Positions 9,221 to 18,800 of a stretch of 64,000 nt of DNA are shown in pieces. Both the position numbers and the translations under genes were made by a program. Under the pieces are notes generated by a model. The model had not been told where the DNA came from. It saw nothing but the letters and a program-made list of their open reading frames with translations, and did no database searches. The stretch comes from Chitinivorax sp. B (GTDB lineage: Bacteria > Pseudomonadota > Gammaproteobacteria > Burkholderiales > SCOH01): contig NZ_SCOH01000024.1 of NCBI RefSeq assembly GCF_005503445.1, positions 1 through 64,000 of the forward strand, written 5' to 3'. The number at the start of each line of letters is the position of its first letter. Position 1 is the stretch's first letter.

Positions 9221-12200
9221 ATGGAAATTGCAGTAGTAGGCATGGATGGGGTGTTTCCAATGGCGGCGGATGTCGCTGCCTTGTGGTCGCACTTGTTGGC
9301 TGGGCGAGAATGCATTACCGATTTCACCGATGAAACGCTGCTGGCGGCGGGTGTCGATCCCTCCCTATTGGCTGACCCGAGTTATGTGAAGCGACGCCCG
9401 TTGGTTGGGGCTGTAGATCAATTTGATGCGCGTTTTTTCGGTTTTACCGAGATTGAGGCAGAGGCACTGGATCCTCAGCTCCGTTTAATGATGCAGTGCG
9501 CCTACCACGCGATGGAGGAAGCCTCTGCCACCAATGACACAACGCGGCTGCGCACGGGTGTATTCGCTGGCTTGCGTCATTCCCGTTATCTGGAGCAGCA
9601 CTTGCTTTTCAGCGAGCGACACCTCGAATCGCTGGGTTCGGATTATCTGCAGATGATCAACCGCAAGGATAGTGCAGCAACCTTGCTGGCCTATAAGCTC
9701 AATCTAGGCGGGCCCGCAATCAGTGTGAACACGGCATGCTCAACATCGCTGCTGGCCGTACATTTGGCCTGTAACAGTCTGTTGACCTTTGAATGCGATG
9801 TGGCATTGGCCGGTGGGGCGGCTCTGCCGGCCTTTGCACCGGAGGGGCAGCATTATGTACCAGGTGGGTTCCTCGCATCGGATGGCCGGTGTCGACCATT
9901 CTCCGACGGAGCAGATGGCACGATCGATGGGGCTGGTGTCGGTGTCGTGGTGCTGAAACGGCTGGAGGATGCCTTGCGTGATGGCAACCGGATTCACGCC
10001 GTGATTCTGGGTAGTGCCGCCAATAACGATGGTAGCGATAAGGTTGGTTATACCGCACCCAGCGTTAACGGTCAGGTACGAGTGATTACCGATGCACTGG
10101 AAGTGGCAGGTGTTTCGCCGGATACCATTGGTTTTGTGGAAACACACGGCACGGGCACCAAATTGGGTGACCCGATCGAGGTGCGTGCCTTGACGCAGGC
10201 TTACCGGCAGTACACGCAACGACGGGGATTCTGCTATCTCGGGTCAGTCAAGGCAAATGTTGGCCATCTGGGGGCCGCCGCAGGCGTGGCGGGCTTGATC
10301 AAGGCCGTACTGGTCTTGCGTGAGGGGCAGATTCCACCGTTGACCCACTTTATCAAACCTAATCCGCAGTTGCAGTTGGATACCACACCTTTTTCCATAC
10401 CAACCAGTGTGGTGCCATTTATGGATGGGGAAGGCCCGCGTCGTGCGGCAGTGAGCAGCTTTGGTATTGGTGGCACCAATGTGCATGTGGTGTTGCAACG
10501 TGCACCGGATCAAGCTGAACCTGAAGCCCAATCAACCTTGCCAATATTGCTGGTGCTGTCTGCCAAAAGCCCAGCCGCATTGGCGAAAACTGCCCAGGCG
10601 GTAGCATCACATCTGGCTGGCTTATCCGATGCTGAATTACGTGGTGTGGCGGCCAGTTTGCTGCAAGGACGATCGCAGTCGTCTTACCGGCATGCAATGG
10701 CGGTGGCATCAATGGAAGACGCCGCGAAGCGATTTGCGAATGTAGGGTCTGCTTTGCAGCCGGTTGGTATCAACGCTCCCGAAGTGGCCTTCCTGTTTCC
10801 AGGGCAGGGCGCACAGCACGAGGGGATGACGCTCGCGCTATGCGATCACTTTCCGGTATTTGCCAAGGCCCTGGCAGAGGTCGTTGATTTGGTACAGCAG
10901 TATGGCGGGTTTGATCTGATGGCGATGATCAACGCGACATCGCCTGACCTGTTGACCCAGACTGCCCACACACAACCTGCATTGTTTGCCACTGAGTATG
11001 CATTGGCGCAATTGTGGCAATCGTTGGGCGTCAAACCGGCGGTATTGCTGGGGCATAGCATTGGCGAGCTGACTGCGGCCTGTGTGGCCAAGGTGATGTC
11101 ATTGTCCGATGCGGTCCGCCTGGTGTGCGCACGTGGTCGATTCATGCAGGCTGCGCCGGGTGGAGCCATGCTGGCGGTATCCATGACGGCATCGGATTTG
11201 ACGCGCCAGTTGCCGGAATCCGTCGAAATCGCCGTCATCAATGGACAGTCAGCCTGTGTCGCGGCCGGGCCAGTCGATGCAATCGACCGTCTGGCTGTGC
11301 AGCTCGAATCGGCTCGCATTGGCCATCGTCGCCTCAACACCTCACATGCTTTCCATTCGGCATCTATGGAAGGCGCCGCAGCCGCATTCCAGCTACTGGT
11401 TACCGAGATTCAGTTGGCGCCACCGCAGATTCCGATCATCTCCAATGTGACTGGTGACGTGTTGTCTGATGCTGATGCGACATCGCCTGCATATTGGGCG
11501 CTGCAATTGCGCAGCACGGTGCAATTTGCCCAAGGCCTGCAAAGCGTGGCCAACCAGTCGGTTGCGATGGTGTTGGAAGTGGGGCCAGGGAATGTATTGA
11601 CCAGCCTGGCACGTAGTGAACTGCGCGCCATGACGTGCATTGCTTCACAGCCAAATGCCGCCCGTCGCGAAAAGGCGCTGCTGACATTGATGGCGGCGGC
11701 TGGCGAGCTATGGGTGCGTGGCGTCACGGTTGATCTGGCCAAGGTCAGTCAGTTAGCGCCCACTACGCAACAAGTTGGGTTGCCTGGTTATTGCTTCGAG
11801 CGTCAGTCCTACTGGGTGCCAGCCAGCGCTGCCAAACCTGCGCCTGTGCTGCCAGCAGCATTGGGTCAGCCCGTTGGTGTGATCGAATGCTTGCCTCTGC
11901 TGGGGCAGGTTGCACGGGCTACCGCTGAGCCAACGGTACAACTGGTTCATCAACGGCCTGATCTGGCTGCGATGCTGGTTGCTGAACTGCAGCAGGTGGG
12001 GTGCCAGGTTCGTCTTCTCGATATCGCAGATCTGTCATCAACCCGCCTCGACCCGGCTTTGCCGACCTTGTTGCTGGACACGTCAGCTGATGGTGATGTA
12101 CGTGACCAATTGGGTGCTTGGGCACAGGCATGGCCTATGACCGTGCTGCGCCATACTACCATGGTCACCGAAGAGGCGTTGCTGGTTGATGGCATGACTG

Positions 12201-13087
12201 CGGATTTCTCCAAAGTGACCAATTGTCGTGCGGTTGCCACCCACTGTGCCCGGTCTGCTCCGGCCAAGCCTGTGATGCTGCTGGATGGCACCAGTCTGGC
12301 CATCCGCACCGGTGCTGTCGATGCCCGGCATGAATCGGTTGCGCTCGCGGGCTGGCAGGGCGTACCTGAATCATGGCTGGCTCAGTTGCCGGTTGATACC
12401 GCATCGTTTTCTTCCACGCCGCAATGGACCATTTGGGCCCTGACCGGGCAAATCACACCCAGTGAGTTGGATTGGCCAGAAGGCAGGCATTGGCTATTGG
12501 TCGATAGCGCGGATTTGCCCAGCGGATTGCGGGCAAGGCGCCTGCACGCCGCTCGCCAAGCCCTGCTGACGGCCAATGCAGCGAGTGTGCGTTGGTTGAT
12601 TCTACAGCAACCGCTGGTGCAACTTACCCCAGCCAAATTGATGGAGGCGGTCAAGTTGTCACTCGTTGGCGAACAATCCATTTATCTGCATTTGCAAAAA
12701 GAGGAGGTGGCCATGAGCTTGCCACATGCATCTACAGGTGCACCGCAAATCGAGGCTGCGGTTGATCTGAGTGACATTCCTGCGGTGATTACCGGTATCT
12801 GGACCAAGGTACTGGGCATCGAACAGGTTGGCCCGCATGACAATTTCTTCGATCTGGGTGGCAATTCACTTTGGGCATTGCAGATTGTCAGCAAGGTCAA
12901 TGCTGCATTTGGCTGTGAGATTCATCTGTCTGAGTTGCTGGGGGCCGCGACGGTGACGGATCTGGCTGCATTGGTGGAGAAAAGGCTGCTGAGCACGGTG
13001 GATGAAGGGGAGTTGGATGCGCTGCTGAGTGAGCTGGGTGACCTGTCACCGGAAGAAATCCATCAACTGTTGGAATCGCAGACCTGA
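9221..13087 (+). CDS. mono-modular type I polyketide synthase, KS-AT-ACP
   Basis: ATG 9221 is preferred over the in-frame GTG 9206, because GGAG sits 9 bases before it. The 1288-residue protein begins directly with a ketosynthase. Its triad is Cys173 in VNTACSTSL, His309 in HGTGT and His349 in ANVGHLG. An acyltransferase follows with GHSIGE (Ser613) and the HAFH signature (709-712), which predicts malonyl-CoA. Residues 880-1180 show no intact reductase motif and look like a structural linker or a decayed ketoreductase. An acyl carrier protein follows with LGGNSL (Ser1216). The tail ends in LSPEEIHQLLES, resembling a docking helix. It adds one malonyl unit to a chain supplied by another enzyme; no KR, DH or ER activity is visible. 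It is the first gene of a tight operon. Confidence 0.93.
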   Translation: MEIAVVGMDGVFPMAADVAALWSHLLAGRECITDFTDETLLAAGVDPSLLADPSYVKRRPLVGAVDQFDARFFGFTEIEAEALDPQLRLMMQCAYHAMEEASATNDTTRLRTGVFAGLRHSRYLEQHLLFSERHLESLGSDYLQMINRKDSAATLLAYKLNLGGPAISVNTACSTSLLAVHLACNSLLTFECDVALAGGAALPAFAPEGQHYVPGGFLASDGRCRPFSDGADGTIDGAGVGVVVLKRLEDALRDGNRIHAVILGSAANNDGSDKVGYTAPSVNGQVRVITDALEVAGVSPDTIGFVETHGTGTKLGDPIEVRALTQAYRQYTQRRGFCYLGSVKANVGHLGAAAGVAGLIKAVLVLREGQIPPLTHFIKPNPQLQLDTTPFSIPTSVVPFMDGEGPRRAAVSSFGIGGTNVHVVLQRAPDQAEPEAQSTLPILLVLSAKSPAALAKTAQAVASHLAGLSDAELRGVAASLLQGRSQSSYRHAMAVASMEDAAKRFANVGSALQPVGINAPEVAFLFPGQGAQHEGMTLALCDHFPVFAKALAEVVDLVQQYGGFDLMAMINATSPDLLTQTAHTQPALFATEYALAQLWQSLGVKPAVLLGHSIGELTAACVAKVMSLSDAVRLVCARGRFMQAAPGGAMLAVSMTASDLTRQLPESVEIAVINGQSACVAAGPVDAIDRLAVQLESARIGHRRLNTSHAFHSASMEGAAAAFQLLVTEIQLAPPQIPIISNVTGDVLSDADATSPAYWALQLRSTVQFAQGLQSVANQSVAMVLEVGPGNVLTSLARSELRAMTCIASQPNAARREKALLTLMAAAGELWVRGVTVDLAKVSQLAPTTQQVGLPGYCFERQSYWVPASAAKPAPVLPAALGQPVGVIECLPLLGQVARATAEPTVQLVHQRPDLAAMLVAELQQVGCQVRLLDIADLSSTRLDPALPTLLLDTSADGDVRDQLGAWAQAWPMTVLRHTTMVTEEALLVDGMTADFSKVTNCRAVATHCARSAPAKPVMLLDGTSLAIRTGAVDARHESVALAGWQGVPESWLAQLPVDTASFSSTPQWTIWALTGQITPSELDWPEGRHWLLVDSADLPSGLRARRLHAARQALLTANAASVRWLILQQPLVQLTPAKLMEAVKLSLVGEQSIYLHLQKEEVAMSLPHASTGAPQIEAAVDLSDIPAVITGIWTKVLGIEQVGPHDNFFDLGGNSLWALQIVSKVNAAFGCEIHLSELLGAATVTDLAALVEKRLLSTVDEGELDALLSELGDLSPEEIHQLLESQT

Positions 13088-13099
13088 CGGAGCCTTGCC

Positions 13100-14266
13100 A
13101 TGAGTGATTTGAAACAGAAGTTGGCCGGTTTGACACCGGAGCAATTGGCCAAGTTGAAAAGCCAACTGGCCACCAAAAAACCGGTGGAGTCGAATGGCAA
13201 GCCGCTGGATTTCACCATTTTCTTTTTTTCAGCAGATGGAACGAGCGATGGTGGTGACAAATACGACATGCTGTTCCGTTGCGCCGAATTTGGCGATCGC
13301 CATGGCTATAAGGCGATCTGGATGCCGGAACGTCATTTCACCCCATTTGGCGGTTTGTACCCGAACCCGTCGGTGTTGGCGGCAGCGTTGGCGGTGAAGA
13401 CCAGTCGTATCGAACTGCGTGCCGGCAGCGTGGCATTACCGTTGCATAACCCGATTCGGGTTGCGGAAGAATGGGCAGTGGTCGACAACCTGTCGAAAGG
13501 GCGGGTGGCCTTGTCGTTTGCCAGTGGCTGGCACAAGACTGATTTCGCATTGCGGCCCGAGGCCTATGAAGACCGGCGGATGCTGATGGGCCCCAGTCTG
13601 GACATGGTTCAGCGATTGTGGCGTGGTGAAAAGGTGTCAGTCCCCGGTGTGGATGGCGAACCGGTCGACATCATCTCCTATCCGCGTCCGGTTCAACCGG
13701 CGCTGCGCTTCTGGTTGACCTGTGCTTCGCCAACGGGTTGGGAAAAGGCTGGTGAGATGGGGGCCAATGTGTTGTGCATGCTCGGTTCTTCCATCAGCAA
13801 GCTGGAACAGCAGATTGCCGTCTACCGGCAGGCTCGGGCCAAGGCGGGCCATGCACCTGCGGATGGCATCGTGAGTGTGATGTTGCATACCTATGTCGAT
13901 AACGACAGCAAGCGAGCCAAGGACAAGGTCCGTGGGCCGATGAAGCAATACCTCGAAGACTACATCCAGCAATACAACGTACTGGTCGATGAATCGATCA
14001 AACAGGATGTGGCGGCAAACAAAGATGCATTTCTCGAATTTGCATTTGAGCGCTATTTCGAGCAGGCCTCATTACTGGGCCCACAAGACAAATGCCAGGC
14101 ACTGCTGAACACGCTGGCTGATATCGGCGTCAACGAGATTGCCTGTCTGGTGGATTTTGGTGTCTCGACTGAAGACGTGCTGCAAAGCCTGGCCTTGCTC
14201 AAGGAAATGGATGATCGCCGTCGCATCCAGCCCGCCGCTGTTACCGAACCTGCCACTGTGGAATGA
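13100..14266 (+). CDS. stand-alone luciferase-like FMN monooxygenase of natural-product type
   Basis: The 388-residue protein starts 12 bases after the PKS stop, with GGAG 7 bases upstream of ATG 13100. After an N-terminal helix containing LTPEQLAKLKSQLA it is a complete luciferase-like (LLM) alpha/beta barrel: YKAIWMPERHF near 72, GSVALPLHNPIRVAEEWA near 112, and GRVALSFASGWH near 135 are hallmarks of the MupA-type subfamily found inside NRPS and PKS proteins. These enzymes use reduced FMN and oxygen, usually to hydroxylate a carrier-bound chain. Here the domain is a separate protein, so it must act in trans. A flavin reductase encoded at 34779 could supply reduced flavin. The family is firm; the exact reaction is unknown. 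Confidence 0.88.
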   Translation: MSDLKQKLAGLTPEQLAKLKSQLATKKPVESNGKPLDFTIFFFSADGTSDGGDKYDMLFRCAEFGDRHGYKAIWMPERHFTPFGGLYPNPSVLAAALAVKTSRIELRAGSVALPLHNPIRVAEEWAVVDNLSKGRVALSFASGWHKTDFALRPEAYEDRRMLMGPSLDMVQRLWRGEKVSVPGVDGEPVDIISYPRPVQPALRFWLTCASPTGWEKAGEMGANVLCMLGSSISKLEQQIAVYRQARAKAGHAPADGIVSVMLHTYVDNDSKRAKDKVRGPMKQYLEDYIQQYNVLVDESIKQDVAANKDAFLEFAFERYFEQASLLGPQDKCQALLNTLADIGVNEIACLVDFGVSTEDVLQSLALLKEMDDRRRIQPAAVTEPATVE

Positions 14267-15588
14267 ACATGACTCAACCCAATGTACAACTCGACAATCT
14301 GCCCCCTGAGCTGCGTGCCAAGCTGTTGGCCAAATTGGCAGAACGTTCACGCCAAGCCAGTAAGAACATTACCTTGCATAAGCAACCGGCCGACTGGCTA
14401 CGTCTGGATCAACGGTCGTTGTTGAGTCTGTTTGCGGCAGGCGAAGAGGCGCCGGTCGATGCCGTTTCCATCACCTGCATGACGGATCGGGTGGTCGGGA
14501 ACGGGGTGACGTTGTCGGATGTGACACACAAGTTATGTGGCGATTTGCCCATGCTGACCAATATCCGTGAGCTGTCGATCGGTCGTATCGCGACCCTGAC
14601 CTTGCCCCGTACACACGGCCAGATCTATGCCGAGAGCCAGGATGTAGTCAGGTTGGTGGAGCAGAGTCTGAACATGGCTGCCCTGATTGGTGCCAAGACC
14701 GTTTCGCTGACGGGCTTGATTCCGTCGGCGACTGAGTATGGTCGTGCAGTCAGACATCGCGAAGGTCAGCCAACGATTACCACGGGTCATGCCACTACGA
14801 CTTCATCGGTATTGCTGGCACTGAAGCGCTTGCTGGAGGAGAGTGGTCGGCATCTGGCTGACGAGGATCTGTGTTTCATCGGATTGGGTTCGATCGGTAC
14901 GTCAACATTGCGACTGATGCTGAATGCGCTGGATCACCCAAAAAGCCTGACCTTGTGCGATGTCTATGCCAAGCAAGCCGACATCGAAGCTTTGATGCGT
15001 GAGATTCGCGAGGACTTCGAATTCACGGGCAATTTGCGCTTTACCCCATCCCAGCGTACCTGCCCGGATGAAGTGTACGAAGCCACCGTCGTGGTTGGGG
15101 CAACCAATGCACCGAATGTACTGGATATCCATCGGGTCAAACCGGGCACCTTGGTCGTGGACGACTCCGACCCGCATTGCTTTGACGCCCAACAAGCCAT
15201 TGAGCGTTTCGAAAACTGTGGCGACATTCTGTTTACCGAGGGTGGAGCGCTGCGTTCGCCAGATGTGGTCAAACACACCATTTATGTACCTGAACAGTTT
15301 GAATGGGCGCTGCAATACCCGGTCGATGACGACAATGCGCATCACATCACCGGTTGCATCTTCTCCAGTCTGCTGTCGGCCAAGTATGGCTACCCACGTA
15401 CGCTGGGCATGGTCAGCCAGGAGGATGCCTGGACACACCTTTCCGGGTTGGTCAAATACGGCTTTACCGCATCCAACCTGCATTGCGGTCCCTATCGATT
15501 GCAGCGGGAGCGGATCGATACCTTCCGTCGCCAGTTCGGCCATACCGAGGCGCGGCCGGTCAAGGTGTATTTCGACGAGCACGCCTGA
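14263..15588 (+). CDS. acyl-ACP-reductase-like (AAR-like) NAD(P)-dependent thioester reductase
   Basis: The gene overlaps the preceding stop as ATGA; a second ATG lies at 14269. Three blocks match the cyanobacterial long-chain acyl-ACP reductase by eye: TVSLTGLIPSATEYG then TITTGHATTT (about 145-180; AAR has ALGGFTSII and FTTGNTHTA), a dinucleotide loop FIGLGSIGTSTL (about 203-214), and TLVVDDSDPH with TEGGALRSP. Cys365 in TGCIFSSLL falls where AAR has its proposed catalytic Cys in FACFAEAML. The 441-residue protein should therefore reduce a carrier-bound acyl chain to an aldehyde. Its N-terminus carries LPPELRAKLLAKLAER, like the preceding LLM protein. The stop TGA is also the target site of a MITE. 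The family link is by pattern only; a related dehydrogenase is the alternative. Confidence 0.7.
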   Translation: MNMTQPNVQLDNLPPELRAKLLAKLAERSRQASKNITLHKQPADWLRLDQRSLLSLFAAGEEAPVDAVSITCMTDRVVGNGVTLSDVTHKLCGDLPMLTNIRELSIGRIATLTLPRTHGQIYAESQDVVRLVEQSLNMAALIGAKTVSLTGLIPSATEYGRAVRHREGQPTITTGHATTTSSVLLALKRLLEESGRHLADEDLCFIGLGSIGTSTLRLMLNALDHPKSLTLCDVYAKQADIEALMREIREDFEFTGNLRFTPSQRTCPDEVYEATVVVGATNAPNVLDIHRVKPGTLVVDDSDPHCFDAQQAIERFENCGDILFTEGGALRSPDVVKHTIYVPEQFEWALQYPVDDDNAHHITGCIFSSLLSAKYGYPRTLGMVSQEDAWTHLSGLVKYGFTASNLHCGPYRLQRERIDTFRRQFGHTEARPVKVYFDEHA

Positions 15589-15733
15589 GAACCTGTTCAA
15601 TGTCTTATTGCGCGACCACGATCAGGGCTCATGTGCTGCTCAACATCCGCATGTATCACCCCTACACGCCGGTTTTTGTGCTGCACTTCACCCCGCTGGT
15701 GGCCGCTCATCACAGACCTTGAACAGGTTCTGA
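15586..15733. mobile_element. MITE-like element copy 1, inserted in the stop codon of the reductase gene
   Basis: A 142-bp element (15589-15730) has perfect 12-bp terminal inverted repeats, GAACCTGTTCAA and TTGAACAGGTTC, and is flanked by TGA on both sides (15586-15588, 15731-15733). A second copy at 41135-41276 has the same length and the same TGA flanks; I count 11 differences. A 3-bp TNA-type target duplication is typical of part of the IS5 family, so an IS5-related transposase may move it. It encodes no transposase. The left TGA is also the stop codon of the upstream gene, so that codon survives insertion. Confidence 0.8.
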
Positions 15734-15824
15734 GGCGCCTAATGGCAAACCCTGCCCGTTTGCCAGAACCTGATGATTCCCACCGCTACCTGTGGTTTGT
15801 TCGGATAGCGGGTAGCGCTTTGAG

Positions 15825-18800
15825 ATGACGATGATGCAACTTCCTGGCAATGCGAAGAATTACTATGATGTGATCCGTCACTGGGCGGACGTGCGACCGG
15901 ATCAACTGGCCTTCAATTTTATGCAGAACGGTGAGGAAACCACCGCCACGCTGACTTTTGGCCAATTGGATCAAGAGGCGAGAGCTGTCGCCGGCATGTT
16001 GCAGACCCGTGGGTTGTCGGGTCAGGCTGTACTGTTGCAGTATCGGCCCGGCCTGGACTTCATCGTGGCATTTTTCGGTTGCCTGTATGCGGGCGCCATT
16101 GCGGTATCTGCTTACCCGCCCACGGGCAATCGCTCCAAATCTGATCGTTTGCAAAAGTTGGTGGCCAGTTGTGGCGCCCAGACGATTCTGACCAATGCTG
16201 CCACCTTGCCGGATTTGTTGCGTGAAGCAGAGGCGTCGGATCGCGATCCATTACCGATGATCTGCACGGACCAATTGTCAACCGTGGAGGCATTACTATG
16301 GAGAAACCCAGCCGCCACAACGGGAACCATTGCTTTCCTGCAGTATTCGTCGGGCTCAACGGGCGACCCGAAAGGCGTCATCATCAGTCATGGCAACATC
16401 CTGCAAAACCAGCAACTGATTCGTGAAGGCATGGGCAATGGCCCCCACACCGTGTTTGCCAGCTGGTTGCCATTGTTTCATGACATGGGGCTGATCGGTA
16501 ACGTGATGCAGCCGTTGTTCTTGGGGGTGCCGTGCCATTTGATGCCGCCAATGGCTTTCCTGCAAAAGCCGCTGCGCTGGTTGAAGGTCATTTCCGAGCA
16601 GGGGGTGACGTGTACGGGTGGCCCCAATTTTGCCTATGACCTGTGTGTCGACAAAGTAGCGGAAGCTGATCGTGCCGGGTTGGATTTATCCAGTTGGTCA
16701 GTGGTGTATAACGGCGCTGAGCCAATCCGTGCCGCGACACAACGACGTTTTCTGGAAACCTACGCGCCACACGGGGTACGGGAAAGCGCGATCTATCCTT
16801 GTTATGGGCTGGCCGAGGCTACGCTGTTCGTGACCGGCCCAGTGCCGGGCAGCATCTCCCCAATGATCGAGGTGGATGCCGATGCACTGGAGTCAGGTGT
16901 GTTGGCACCGCTGTTGGCCAGTACGGCTCAACGCACCCGTTCGCTGGTCAGTTGCGGTAAACCTTGGGGTGATCAACAGGTTCGGATCGTTCACCCGGAA
17001 ACGCGCAAGTTATGTGCCGCGGGCGAAATCGGCGAAATCTGGCTGCAAGGCGAAAGTGTTTCGCGTGGCTATTGGATGCGACCCGACGCGGATGCGGCCG
17101 TGTTTCAGATTTGTGCCGATCTGCCCGATGCTGGGCTGTTTTGTCGTACGGGTGATCTGGGCACGTTGCTGGATGGGGAGTTGTATGTCACTGGTCGTCT
17201 CAAGGAATTGCTGATTGTCCGTGGCCGTAACCATTATCCGCAGGATATTGAAGCAACCGTACAACAAGCGTGGTCTGGCTTTGTCAGTGGCGGTGGGGCA
17301 GCTTTTCTGCATGAGGGCGGGCAAGGGGAGCAATTGGTCGTGGTGCAGGAAGTCGGGCGCACCGCGTTACGCCAATATGATCACGAAGCCGTATTGCAGC
17401 AGGTTCGCGAGCGAGTGGCTGCAGTCCATGGCTTGACGTTGTCCCGGCTCATTGCCATCAAGCCGGCAACGTTGGCTAAGACCTCCAGCGGCAAGATCCG
17501 TCGTGGTTTCATGAAATCGGCCTGGTTGTCGGGTGGCCTGTCGTTGGTCGAGGGGCAATCAAATGCGCTTGACGCAGCTCACCAGACAAGTGATCAAGGC
17601 TTGGTCGCCCTGGCCTTGCAAGATATCGCGATCCCATTGCCACGGCTCGACCCCAACGCCAGTTTGTTGCAGGCCGGGCTGGATTCATTACAGCTGATTG
17701 AATTGCAAGGCAGTTTGGGGAGGCGCCTGGGTAGCCTGCCCCCGATTGAATGGCTATTCAGCGAGCAATCGCTTGCCGAATTGGAAGCTGCATTGATCAA
17801 CCTGCCGCGTGATTCTGTCGCGTCGGCCGTGACATCGCTTGCAACAACCGATGCATCGGTAAGCTTTACCCCTGCCACCTCGGGCCAGCGACGCTTGTGG
17901 TTGCTTGACCAGCAAGGAGCGGGCAGCGCCTACAACATCGCCGCAGGTATTGCCTGGCAGGGCAAGCTGAATCTTCAGGCCTGGTGCCAGGCGTTGAATG
18001 CCTGTTTGGCGCGTCATCCCGCCCTGCGTACCTTACTGATTGAGCAGAATGGTGAGCTGAGCCAGCAGTTGGCTGATGCACAACCGATGGTCGACTTGAT
18101 TCCCGTGCCAGAACAACCGCCGGAGGATTGGCTGGCGGCTTTCGCCAATCGCCCGTTCGATCTGGCACATGACCTGCCGATTCGGGTCTGCATGACACAA
18201 GCGGATGCAGAGACCCATTACTTCTTTATCAGCGTCCACCATACCGCCATCGACGGCTGGGGTTTTTCAGTACTGCTGAAGGAATTGCGCAGTGCCTATG
18301 ACAGTTTCTGCCAGGGCACCATACCGACTTGGCCTGTCAATAGCACGACCATGGCGGACGTGGCACGTCGTCAGCATTCAGCTCAGCATGACACGGCGTT
18401 GGCGTTTTGGCGTGAACGGCTGACATCTCCGCCTGTTCCTATCCGTTTTAATGGGGCGGGTGAAGTGGCTGGTGCCGCCTTTGCGGGTGGCGATTTGCTG
18501 TTCGATTTACCCATTGAGTTATGTAACCAGTTAAGTGCCTGCGCCGCGTCGAGCGGTGTGACGCCGTATCATTGGTTGCTGGCGGTGTACAAGCTGTTGC
18601 TGAGCAAGTATGCGGGGCAACGTGACCTGTGCGTGTTGGTACCGGTCGCCAACCGCAGCCACCCGGACACCCAGCCACTGGTGGGTTTCCTGACCAACAC
18701 CGTGGTCAGCCGCAGTGTGCTGGACCCAGCGCAATCGCTGCTGGCCTTGGTGCAGCAGGAAGCGGCGGCGACGCGGGCGATGCTGCCGCACCAGGGTATC

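Noticed and set aside
15354-15828. Small plus-strand frames across the first MITE copy
   Set aside because: They run through the terminal inverted repeat and have no ribosome site; the similar frame in copy 2 is explained by the repeat itself.
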